The position numbers and the translations under genes were made by a program. A model generated the notes under the pieces. The model had not been told where the DNA came from and searched no databases. It saw only the letters and a list, made by a program, of their open reading frames with translations. From NCBI GenBank assembly GCA_903824575.1, contig CAIJXJ010000050.1, forward strand, positions 1-64,000: 64,000 nucleotides of DNA. The letters run 5' to 3'. The first letter of the stretch is position 1. Every line of letters starts with the position of its first letter. Of this stretch, positions 55,093 to 62,453 are shown in pieces. Origin of the DNA: an uncultured Methylobacillus sp. Lineage in GTDB: Bacteria > Pseudomonadota > Gammaproteobacteria > Burkholderiales > Methylophilaceae.

Positions 55093-55632
55093 TTACACCG
55101 TTATGTTGACATTCTTACCAAGTAAAATTGCTGACGGCTTGCTGACAGATGTTGCGTCAGAGGCGTGCTTCAATTCATAGAGCGCGGCCTCCTCAGGTGA
55201 TACTGTTCCATCGTGATTGATATCTGCAGCCGCGTAGGTTTGGGAAGATGTGCTTGAGCCTGACTGGCTAGCACTCCTAGCACCACCGGGGCCACCTGGA
55301 GCCCCAGCACCGCCAGGCCCATGCGCTCCTGCTACTCCGCCTGGAGGACCGCCAGCTGGGGGTTTAAGACTACCACTCTTGATTGCAGACACGATATCGG
55401 ATTTTGTGATGCTGCCGGTTTTCTTTGTATCGATGGAATCGTACATCTTGCTCGCATCGGCTGAAGAGACTCCTTTGGCCGTCAGCGCTGACATGAATTG
55501 ATCTTTTGTGACGCTGCCGGTATTGTTTGGATCGAGATCACTCATCAACTTTGAGGCCATCATGGAGGCCATTTGCGATGGATTAAATCCTCTCGCACTA
55601 CCGTTTCCGATGGCGTTGACTGACATAGACAT
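55093..55632 (-). CDS. EF-hand calcium-binding protein
   Basis: 179 residues with three EF-hand loops: DLDPNNTGSVTKDQF, DTKKTGSITKSDI and DINHDGTVSPEE. Between the second and third lies a Gly/Pro/Ala-rich linker (~92-122). The N-terminus has no signal peptide. It may bind calcium or act as an exported or structural protein; related EF-hand proteins in proteobacteria have unknown roles. Confidence 0.85.
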   Translation of the reverse strand: MSMSVNAIGNGSARGFNPSQMASMMASKLMSDLDPNNTGSVTKDQFMSALTAKGVSSADASKMYDSIDTKKTGSITKSDIVSAIKSGSLKPPAGGPPGGVAGAHGPGGAGAPGGPGGARSASQSGSSTSSQTYAAADINHDGTVSPEEAALYELKHASDATSVSKPSAILLGKNVNITV

Positions 55633-55819
55633 ACTTGTTCCTCAGGTTGGTTGGCTGCGCTGATACATTAGGCTTGTAGTATGTTATCGGTTGATCATTA
55701 TTTTTCTGAAGTAGCTCATCGGCCAAACAAGAAACAAAGTGAGTATCCTTTTGTTTTTGCTGTGCAGGCCGGGCGTGTGATGCTGCAGGAGTTGGCGCGG
55801 ATATTTGCGTCACATCCAT
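55598..55819 (-). CDS. Doubtful small protein upstream of the EF-hand gene
   Basis: 73 codons starting MDVTQISAPTPAASHARPAQ, rich in Gln, Lys and Pro, with no recognisable domain and an end overlapping the EF-hand gene start by ~35 bases. It may be a small gene or just the leader of the next one. Confidence 0.25.
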   Translation of the reverse strand: MDVTQISAPTPAASHARPAQQKQKDTHFVSCLADELLQKNNDQPITYYKPNVSAQPTNLRNKYVYVSQRHRKR

Positions 55820-55859
55820 GAGTGGCAGTCAGCCGGTCACCGGGCAAGCCATAAACCAT

Positions 55860-56372
55860 TCATGCCAGATCCCTTATAGTGCTGGCAGCAATAAATAACA
55901 CCAACGGCAAATCTGACAATTCCGCGAAGCCATACCGTAGATAAAACTGTTTGGCTTTGTCATGCTTGGCGTCAACAACCACGGCCAGCATGCCGATCTC
56001 ATCAGAGAGTGCAATGCAGCGATGTATGGCATGCATCAGTAGATCTTCTCCTATTCCCTTACCTTGACCACTGATATCGACAGCAAGGCGACCAAGCCTG
56101 GCTATCGGAATCGGAAAGTTTGGCAGTTTCTTCTGGAGCGCAATTGGCAGATTGGTTTTGGTGAGACTGCCCATGCTCAAAGTGTAGTAGCCGAGGATTT
56201 TGAATAGATCGGTGTCAGAGACAGCAACAAAAGTGCGGCTGACGTTGCTTGCTGCATGCTGGCGTGCGTATTGCCGCAGGTAATCGTTCAGCGGTGGTTC
56301 TCCGCAATCGAAATCCTTGCGGTTATGGCTGGCGGTGAGCGGCTCAATCCGCCAGTCGATTGGCATGATCAC
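55860..56372 (-). CDS. GNAT-family toxin of a DUF1778-GNAT toxin-antitoxin pair
   Basis: 170-residue acetyltransferase, like TacT/AtaT toxins that acetylate aminoacyl-tRNA. The N-terminus has FDCGEPPLNDYLRQYARQHA; acetyl-CoA binding is in RLGRLAVDISGQGKGIGEDLL, and the C-terminal KAKQFYLRYGFAEL is typical. The start overlaps the antitoxin stop by four bases (ATGA). Confidence 0.92.
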   Translation of the reverse strand: MIMPIDWRIEPLTASHNRKDFDCGEPPLNDYLRQYARQHAASNVSRTFVAVSDTDLFKILGYYTLSMGSLTKTNLPIALQKKLPNFPIPIARLGRLAVDISGQGKGIGEDLLMHAIHRCIALSDEIGMLAVVVDAKHDKAKQFYLRYGFAELSDLPLVLFIAASTIRDLA

Positions 56373-56656
56373 CCAGCGTTGGCCAGGTGTTTTTTCATGG
56401 CGGTTTTCAGATGCTGATTAGGTGGCGATGGGTTGTCGATGATGGAGACGAATTTGTCCCAATCTTGAGCAGAAAGCGTCAGCGCCTCGTGCTGGGCCAA
56501 CATTTGCTGCGCCCGTTCATGTGCGGAGTTGATCATGAAGGTACTGATCGATAGGCCAGCCAGAGCCGATGCCTTTACGATCAGCCGCTTGGTATTGGCG
56601 GACGTCCTCAGGTCAATCCGTTCCATGCGAGCCTTGCGTGGTGGGATAGCGGTCAT
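56369..56656 (-). CDS. DUF1778 antitoxin
   Basis: 95-residue ribbon-helix-helix antitoxin: RMERIDLRTSANTKRLIVKA and AGLSISTFMINSAHERAQQ, then a C-terminal toxin-binding tail (KFVSIIDNPSPPNQHLKTAM). It is the first gene of the pair and presumably autorepresses it. Confidence 0.92.
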   Translation of the reverse strand: MTAIPPRKARMERIDLRTSANTKRLIVKASALAGLSISTFMINSAHERAQQMLAQHEALTLSAQDWDKFVSIIDNPSPPNQHLKTAMKKHLANAG

Positions 56657-56772
56657 GTCAGTGCCTCCTGTGGCGTATTCATGCCGTGCATTGTAATCGC
56701 CATTTATTTGTACGGCAAATGTACAGCATGTAAATTATATGCCATCGGAGGCGCTTACGGTATTGAAAGCCG

Positions 56773-56928
56773 ATGCTGTTGCGGCTTGAGGTTCTGATTC
56801 CGGTGTACAGCGCAGAAATTGAAGCGGAATATCGGGATGTATTACATCGCCAAAGATTCAACATTTCCCGTGAATTAATAGCTGAGTTCATGGAAACACT
56901 GGCGAGCACGGAACGCCTTTGGCATTAA
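56773..56928 (+). pseudogene. PIN-domain toxin remnant, first piece
   Basis: 51 codons on the plus strand: MLLRLEVLIPVYSAEIEAEY, then RDVLHRQRFNISRELIAEF. This is the 'SPEI.EEYR.VL.R.RF' block near the N-terminal third of PIN-family toxins. The catalytic first aspartate segment is missing and a stop follows. The C-terminal block of such a toxin lies 860 bases on, same strand. Confidence 0.65.
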
Positions 56929-56932
56929 AAAT

Positions 56933-57169
56933 GTGCCTGTCCTTTTGTTTTGCATGCGGCGGGAGTTTGACGAAGCCGGCGACTGGTACGAGCAGGAACG
57001 TGCAGGCTTGGGGATAGAGTTCCTTGCCGAAATAGGGCGCATGTTGACGCACATCGCGGACACGCCCAATTAGTTTCCTGTCATCCACCGCGATATACGC
57101 AAGGCTGTGGCAGGTCGATTCCCTTATTCAGTCTATTTCCGTGAGCGTGGACAGCGCAGAAGTGACTAA
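56933..57169 (+). pseudogene. ParE/RelE-type toxin with internal stop
   Basis: From a GTG at 56933 (ATG at 56954): RREFDEAGDWYEQERAGLGI, then EFLAEIGRMLTHIADTPN, a TAG at 57071-57073, then FPVIHRDIRKAVAGRFPYSV and YFRERGQRRSD. The order is that of ParE/RelE toxins ('GLG..FL.E', 'P..FP.....RK....RFPYSVYF'). Besides the in-frame stop, the final ~15 residues are lost. No partner antitoxin is next to it. Confidence 0.8.
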
Positions 57170-57178
57170 CGGCAACTG

Positions 57179-57502
57179 CTAACCCGCCAGCTTAGAACTA
57201 ACTAGGCGATTGAGGCTGACCCCTTGCTCTGCTGCCTGCATGGCTAACAACCGATGCATTTCCGGCGTAATACGCACGCGAAATTCACCGCTATAATTTT
57301 TCTCAGCCAATGGCGACGGAATAGGCTCTCCAGAAGACTCCATATCAGAGACAACATCTTTAACCAAATTGCGAACCCCGGACAAAGCATCTTCTGGAGA
57401 TGCGGCAAGCCAGGATAACGATGGAAACTCTACGCAGAGGCCAACGTGCTCTTCGTCTTCTTTGGACCAGGTAACTCTATAGGTGTAGTAATTTACGTTC
57501 AT
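57179..57502 (-). CDS. Orphan HicB-family antitoxin
   Basis: 107 residues. The N-terminal part is the degenerate RNase-H-like HicB fold (YYTYRVTWSKEDEEHVGLCV, EFPSLSWLAASPEDALSGV) and the C-terminus is a ribbon-helix-helix (FRVRITPEMHRLLAMQAAEQ). No hicA is visible on either side; upstream only a short coding-like tail (KAYQVRQVLQALDKLEGMK) ends at the start codon. An orphan regulator or leftover antitoxin. Confidence 0.83.
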   Translation of the reverse strand: MNVNYYTYRVTWSKEDEEHVGLCVEFPSLSWLAASPEDALSGVRNLVKDVVSDMESSGEPIPSPLAEKNYSGEFRVRITPEMHRLLAMQAAEQGVSLNRLVSSKLAG

Positions 57503-57788
57503 TTCATGCCCTCCAATTTATCCAGAGCCTGTAATACTTGCCTAACTTGATACGCCTTAGCCTTAAAAATCTATCCACAGAAAACGTGGACAGACCTGTG
57601 GAAAAAAAGATATAGCCATTGATGTGGCTTAAGATTTTCTGCTGCGTACTGTTTGACCGGCAACCATTTTTCATGATCAATTACGCTGAACAACTCAACT
57701 AAATATTATTACACTAAGCGCGAGCAGGACAGCACCGCACGACGCTGGATGCGGGCACGAGACACATCGTCAGGCCACTGAATTTTGA

Positions 57789-57947
57789 ACCAACACCCTG
57801 CCTGATCTCGGTGATGCGCCGTTCATTGCCACGGCGCTGACAGCGGCATGCCCTGTCATTACCGGCAACATCCGGCATTTTCCGCCATCCTCCGGCGTGG
57901 AAGTTCTCACCCCCGCCGCTACGCTTTCGCGTCTGCAGTCCCGTTAA
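57789..57947 (+). pseudogene. PIN-domain toxin remnant, C-terminal piece
   Basis: 52 codons: TNTLPDLGDAPFIATALTAA, then CPVITGNIRHFPPSSGVEVL and TPAATLSRLQSR. It contains the PIN C-terminal motif 'D..F...A......ITGN..HF......V.TP'. A stop precedes it and there is no start. It fits as the missing end of the piece at 56773. The remaining bases of 57503-58187 hold no other gene. Confidence 0.7.
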
Positions 57948-57963
57948 AAATTTAACGCGGGAC
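57938..57963 (+). other. Hairpin at the end of the PIN remnant
   Basis: GTCCCG-TTAAA, two-base loop, TTTAA-CG-CGGGAC: 11 bp with a two-base bulge. It overlaps the remnant's stop codon and may be its old terminator, though there is no T-run. Confidence 0.5.
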
Positions 57964-58187
57964 TACGAACAATAAGGTTAGCGAGCGCAAGCTGCCTGCC
58001 TCGAGCCATGTTGATCCATCACATCTATTTGCCATTGTAGGGTTTCATACACACAGCTTAGCAACACAATATCCCGCAAAGCGCGCCATCAACGGAAGTC
58101 TGACTTGGTACGATCCGTGCATGACTAAAGTCATGACTCAAGTTCAGGCTTGATATATCTCGATTTAGCGAATGGAGTAATGGTGGC

Positions 58188-58490
58188 ATGAGCAATGAAT
58201 TTTCCGGGGAGTGCCGGTATTTTGTGACTTATAGCGGCGTCAGTTTGCCGTTCAAGTTGAGCCAGGCGCTTGAAGAATCAGCGCTCAGCAACCGTAATAC
58301 TTTTTTCCGCGCCTGGTTCGATGAAAGCAATCGAATGCTAGCATTTCAAAAAATGGTCTATGGTGAAGTTGAACTGGAGCACCGCTACAAATATTACGAA
58401 AATGGCGTACTTGAAGAATCGGAAATTTACGATGCGGAAGGTGATGTAACCGTGCTGCGCTTCGATACCAATGGAACCCGACAGAAGTAG
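58188..58490 (+). CDS. Conserved hypothetical protein (possibly DUF6156)
   Basis: 100 residues: ECRYFVTYSGVSLPFKLSQA, NRNTFFRAWFDESNRMLAFQ, KMVYGEVELEHRYKYYENGV, then a beta-rich end. The repeated beta strands suggest a small sheet protein. It has an AATGGAG-rich leader. I recall this pattern as DUF6156 but cannot verify it; function unknown. Confidence 0.68.
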   Translation: MSNEFSGECRYFVTYSGVSLPFKLSQALEESALSNRNTFFRAWFDESNRMLAFQKMVYGEVELEHRYKYYENGVLEESEIYDAEGDVTVLRFDTNGTRQK

Positions 58491-58520
58491 CTTTCAACAT
58501 TTCGGATAAAATATTTGCTG

Positions 58521-58863
58521 ATGAAAAAAGCCTCACTCCTTACACGCCTGAAAGCCAAAAAGCGGAACAAATCGATGCTGATTGGCATCACTTGGTACAC
58601 TGAAAAAAAACTGGGCACAGGTAAAATCCACGGCATTAGACCCGACATGTTTCGAGGACTCATTCAATCAATGGGAAGCAATGGCCATCCAAGCTCGCAG
58701 GGAATTGCAACGTTCAGGGGTATGCACGATTGAATTTCATATCGATGCGCAAGCGTTTTTTGATTGGTGTACTTTGTATGACAAACCCAACATCGCCGCA
58801 TCCAGAGCTGAGTATGTATCAGAGAAACTATCTGCCGCCAATGCTTCACCGTCGTCGGCGTAA
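58521..58863 (+). pseudogene. Small protein gene broken by a one-base insertion in an A-run
   Basis: Frame one starts ATG 58521 (MKKASLLTRLKAKKRNKS, then MLIGITWYTEK) and runs into eight A at 58603-58610. Removing one A continues as NWAQVKSTALDPTCFEDSFN, QWEAMAIQARRELQRSG and so on to 58863, joining 'ITWYTEKNWAQVK' smoothly. The full product would be ~113 residues, of unknown function. It could be a pseudogene, a sequencing error in a homopolymer, or slippage-controlled. Confidence 0.6.
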
Positions 58864-59037
58864 CTATTCGGATTAGGGGAACGGCGGCAGGTCACTTGTG
58901 TTCCGCTGTTTATCTGTATTGAAGCCGAAGTATCAGGCGTTGTGCTTGCAATTTTATGACCCCATGCTGTAGCCTGAAATCAGTGGTTTGCCGTTTGGCA
59001 CCCTGAGAATCAAACTGACAGATCTAAGGAAAACATC

Positions 59038-59466
59038 ATGAAAATAAGTGCGCGCAATAATTTTCAAGGCAAGATCACGGCTGTCGAAGTCGGAGCCGTC
59101 AATTCTGAGGTGGAAGTTACCCTCGGCGGTAACGACAAGATCATTGCCGTCGTCACCAACGGCAGCATAAAAGGCCTTGGGCTGGTTGCCGGGAAGGCTG
59201 TGACTGCGTTGATTAAAGCCTCATCGGTGCTGGTGTTGACTGATGCTAGCGGTATTGCGCTCAGTGCCCGCAATGTGCTCGCAGGCATCGTCACCAAACT
59301 AACCAATGGCCCGGTGAGCTCCGAAGTTGCCATCACATTGCCTAGCGGCACGACAGTCTATGCCACCATTACCCAGGACGCCGTCGATGAACTCTCCATC
59401 AAGGAAGGCATCAATGCCAGCGCCGTGTTCAAGGCCTCGTCTGTGATTCTGGGCGTGCGGAAATAA
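59038..59466 (+). CDS. Tandem Mop-domain molybdate-binding protein (molbindin type)
   Basis: 142 residues made of two ~70-residue TOBE/Mop repeats: MKISARNNFQGKITAVEVGA with VNSEVEVTLG and LIKASSVLVLTD, then ALSARNVLAGIVTKLTNGPV with SSEVAITLPSG and VFKASSVILGV. It stores molybdate or tungstate in the cytoplasm. It is convergent with modC. Above it, a weak sigma-54-like element (58935-58950) suggests nif-type control. Confidence 0.93.
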   Translation: MKISARNNFQGKITAVEVGAVNSEVEVTLGGNDKIIAVVTNGSIKGLGLVAGKAVTALIKASSVLVLTDASGIALSARNVLAGIVTKLTNGPVSSEVAITLPSGTTVYATITQDAVDELSIKEGINASAVFKASSVILGVRK

Positions 59467-59558
59467 TTCGCGGGGCACGGTGTCGGGGGTCTCAACGTAT
59501 TCCCCGGCATCCGAGTGTCATTCATACAAAGAGCTACCCGCTGCGTGATGCAATTTGG

Positions 59559-60437
59559 TCAGTCGGCCAGCTTCAGTACCATCGGGTTGAATGCCTTGGA
59601 AACCAGCATCACCCGGTCGCCCTGCTGTAGTTGTTGTACTTCGTCACGGGAGGCGACCACTCGAACAATCTGACTGCCGACCAGTACCGTCAGCGAGAAC
59701 AAAACATCCATCGCTTCGATTTCCAGAATGTGGCCAGTAAACGCAAATTTTCCACTGGTCTGCCCGCCACAAAATACGGCTGTCGGGGTGCCCTGCCGCA
59801 CAATTGTACCGGCCTCCATCACCATCACGCGTTGCGCTAGTTTGTAGACTTCACCTACGTCGTGGCTGACGATGATGGCGGTTATACCGAAATGCTTTTG
59901 CAAACGCAGGATTTCGTCCTGCAAGCGGACACGAATCTCGGCATCAAGGGCTGACAACGGCTCATCCAGCAGCAGCATGCGCGGTTCTGAGGCCAGTGCA
60001 CGCGCCAGTGCCACGCGCTGTTTTTGCCCGCCGGACAGGGTTTCCGGTTTTCGCTGTTGCAATGCCCCAAGTTCCATCAAATCCAGCAACTCGGACACGC
60101 GTTTTTTATTGGCGTCAGGTCTCAGGGCAAATTCCAGGTTGCCGCGCACCGTCATGTTGGGAAACAGGGCGTAATCCTGAAACATGTAGCCTACGCGCCG
60201 CAGCTGCGGCGCGAGATTGATGCCTTGCGCCGTATCCAGCCACGATTCACCGTTGACGGTAATGAGGCCACGCTCCGGCTGCTCAAGCCCAGCCAGGCAT
60301 CGCAACAGTGTCGTTTTGCCCACACCGGACGGGCCATACAGCGCCACGAACTCCCCCTCGGCAACTTCCAATTCGGCACCGAGCCGGAACTCGCCATCAG
60401 CTCCATGCAAACACTTGTCGATGCTGGCACATATCAT
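59559..60437 (-). CDS. modC: Molybdate ABC transporter ATPase ModC
   Basis: 292 residues. Walker A GPSGVGKTT, Q-loop FQDYALFPNMTV, signature LSGGQKQRVALARAL, Walker B MLLLDEPLSALDAEI and H-loop VSHDVGEV. The C-terminal ~70 residues form one Mop domain (EIEAMDVLFSLTVLVGSQIV). The start MICASIDKCLHGADGEFRLG is right for ModC. A 157-base gap separates it from modB. Confidence 0.94.
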   Translation of the reverse strand: MICASIDKCLHGADGEFRLGAELEVAEGEFVALYGPSGVGKTTLLRCLAGLEQPERGLITVNGESWLDTAQGINLAPQLRRVGYMFQDYALFPNMTVRGNLEFALRPDANKKRVSELLDLMELGALQQRKPETLSGGQKQRVALARALASEPRMLLLDEPLSALDAEIRVRLQDEILRLQKHFGITAIIVSHDVGEVYKLAQRVMVMEAGTIVRQGTPTAVFCGGQTSGKFAFTGHILEIEAMDVLFSLTVLVGSQIVRVVASRDEVQQLQQGDRVMLVSKAFNPMVLKLAD

Positions 60438-60594
60438 ATTGAGTGAATCTCGTGTAGCGATGCGCTTGCCTACTCGCTCGCCTTGGCGGGATAAGCTACG
60501 ACTTGCAAGCTTGCTTGCCTAGTCATGCTTAGTTGCCCCTTCAGAGGATTGAGGTGAGGGAAACGGGCCTTTAAGTTTCATTATCAGGGGGGTG

Positions 60595-61269
60595 TCAGCC
60601 ATGCCCGTTAGGAACCCGGCGATTGACCACGTACACCAGCAGCAAAATCAGGAAGGACAACACGAACAGCACGCCGGCATAGAAGTTGGCAGCGGCATAA
60701 TTAAGCGATTCGACTTCGTCGTAGATCGCAATTGAGGCGACCCGAGTCTGACCCGGCAGGTTGCCGCCAATCATCAGCACCACGCCGAATTCACCGACGG
60801 TATGCGCAAAAGCCAACACGGTACCCGACAGCAACGCCGGCTTGATGTTGGGGAGCAGCACATGAAAAAAAATCTGCCACCTCGACTTGCCCAGCACCCG
60901 CGCGGCATCATGGAGTGACCGAGGCAGACTTTGAAAAGCCGCCTGTACCGGATGTACCAGAAAGGGGAAGCTGAAGATAATAGAGGCCACAACCAGCCCT
61001 TCGAAACTGAATGCCAGCCTGAGTCCCGCCACCCGATCCAGCCATTGGCCAAACCAGTGTTCCGGGCTGAAAGCGAGCAGCAGGTAAAAACCCAGTACCG
61101 ACGGCGGCAGCACCAGCGGCATGCTGACCATGGCCTCGATGGCCGGTTTGCAGCGGATGCGGGTATTCGCCAGCCACCAGGCAAATGGCACGCCAATGCA
61201 AAACAGGATGACTGTCGTCACCGATGCCAACCGAAATGTCAGCAGCAACGGGCCTAATTCATGGCTCAT
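60595..61269 (-). CDS. modB: Molybdate ABC transporter permease ModB
   Basis: 224-residue inner-membrane permease with about five helices and the coupling motif around PRSLHDAARVLGKSRWQIFF. MPLVLPPSVLGFYLLLAFSP is the ModB block near the N-terminus, and GEFGVVLMIGGNLPGQT the C-terminal one. It overlaps the upstream Mop gene by 11 bases. Confidence 0.95.
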   Translation of the reverse strand: MSHELGPLLLTFRLASVTTVILFCIGVPFAWWLANTRIRCKPAIEAMVSMPLVLPPSVLGFYLLLAFSPEHWFGQWLDRVAGLRLAFSFEGLVVASIIFSFPFLVHPVQAAFQSLPRSLHDAARVLGKSRWQIFFHVLLPNIKPALLSGTVLAFAHTVGEFGVVLMIGGNLPGQTRVASIAIYDEVESLNYAAANFYAGVLFVLSFLILLLVYVVNRRVPNGHG

Positions 61270-61663
61270 GTGACAGTACCACCTCGTTGGCTTTTACCAG
61301 GGCCTCGACCTTGTCGCCGGTCGCCAGTTGCAGGCGATCCACGCCACGCGTGGTGATGACGCTGACCAGGGATTCGCCGCCATAATCCAGTGTGACCGCG
61401 CTTAGTATTGCACCGCGCTCGATGCTGATGACAGTGACAGAAAAGCGGTTGCGCAGGCTGATGAGGCCGCTCAAGTTTTTCGCCAACACCACTTCGGTTT
61501 CCTTAAACAGCAGCGTGACGGCATTTCCTACCCTGAGGTATGCTGCCGTTTCCGGCGTTTCCAACAAGGTCGCGGAAAACACCTCAACGCCGACAGCCAC
61601 ATCCACCAGAGACATGTGGCTGTTATGATCAATGGCGACAATATTTCCGCGCAGGCGATTCAA
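61259..61663 (-). CDS. Second tandem Mop-domain protein inside the mod operon
   Basis: 134 residues, two TOBE/Mop-like halves: MNRLRGNIVAIDHNSHMSLV to VTLLFKETEVVLAKN, then LRNRFSVTVISIERGAILSA to VEALVKANEVVLSHEP. It is more diverged than the plus-strand Mop protein. It overlaps modA and modB, so it is translated with the transporter and may accept molybdate directly or act as a sensor. Confidence 0.88.
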   Translation of the reverse strand: MNRLRGNIVAIDHNSHMSLVDVAVGVEVFSATLLETPETAAYLRVGNAVTLLFKETEVVLAKNLSGLISLRNRFSVTVISIERGAILSAVTLDYGGESLVSVITTRGVDRLQLATGDKVEALVKANEVVLSHEP

Positions 61664-62421
61664 GGCAACTTATATCCATTCTTTGCAAAGATTGCACGCG
61701 CCCGGTCCGACAGCACGAAGCCATAAAACTTGCGCGCAGCCTCTCCATTGACGGTCGATCCATGCTTGAGAATGACCACTCCTTGCGCTATCGGATCATA
61801 GCTCTCGGCCGGCACCTCCACCCAACGCCCCTTCCCCGCCATTTCAGGCGCGGTGACGATAGATTTTGCACTGAAACCCACATCGACCGAACGGCTATCA
61901 ACATACTGGCTGACCTGAGTGATGCTTTCACCATACACCAGCTTGGGTTCGACTGCCGCCCGCACCTTGTAATAATCCAGCACCTTAAGCGCCTGCTTGC
62001 CGAAGGGTGCCACTTTAGGATTGGCAATGGCAACTCGGCCCACACTAGCATCCGCCAGGCCGGTCACGCCGCGGCCCAGATCGACATCTTTTTGCGTCCA
62101 CAGCACGAGGAGTCCATAGGCATAGGGCCTGGGAGGGGTCGTTGCAAAACCATCCTTATAAAGTCCTTCCGGAAACTCCATGTCGGCTGACATGAATACA
62201 TCGAATGGTGCCCCATTTCTCACTTGCGTGGCAATCTTGCCGGAAGCGCCCAGCACGCTTTGCGCCTCGATGCCGGTTTCGCGCTTGAACTCGCTTGCCA
62301 GATCGTCAAACACATATTTGAGGTTGGCGGCAATCGCCACCGTGAGCGGTTCCGCCTGAGCCGCTAGCGCCGTCAGTAGCAGGCCTGATGCCGCCAACAT
62401 TCTGATCCAATTTTTTCTCAT
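61660..62421 (-). CDS. modA: Molybdate-binding periplasmic protein ModA
   Basis: 253 residues with a signal peptide (MLAASGLLLTALAAQAEP). The ligand loop residues are in AIAANLKYVFDDLASEF and LGASGKIATQVRNGAPFDVF; PTQ-type late strands end with RARAIFAKNGYKLP. Substrate is molybdate or tungstate. It is preceded by the porin gene 32 bases upstream. Confidence 0.95.
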   Translation of the reverse strand: MRKNWIRMLAASGLLLTALAAQAEPLTVAIAANLKYVFDDLASEFKRETGIEAQSVLGASGKIATQVRNGAPFDVFMSADMEFPEGLYKDGFATTPPRPYAYGLLVLWTQKDVDLGRGVTGLADASVGRVAIANPKVAPFGKQALKVLDYYKVRAAVEPKLVYGESITQVSQYVDSRSVDVGFSAKSIVTAPEMAGKGRWVEVPAESYDPIAQGVVILKHGSTVNGEAARKFYGFVLSDRARAIFAKNGYKLP

Positions 62422-62453
62422 GTTAAAGTTCCTTATAATCTATTTGATTTTGC

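Noticed and set aside
57503-57570. hicA upstream of the HicB-like gene
   Set aside because: Only ~22 codons (KAYQVRQVLQALDKLEGMK) are open and they do not match HicA.
57535-57610. CTATCCACA resembling a DnaA box
   Set aside because: A single imperfect copy without dnaA, dnaN or an AT-rich unwinding element; not an origin.
60438-60594. Palindrome GCAAGCTTGC between modB and modC as a ModE site
   Set aside because: It does not resemble the ModE operator (TATAT-rich arms) and has no second half-site.
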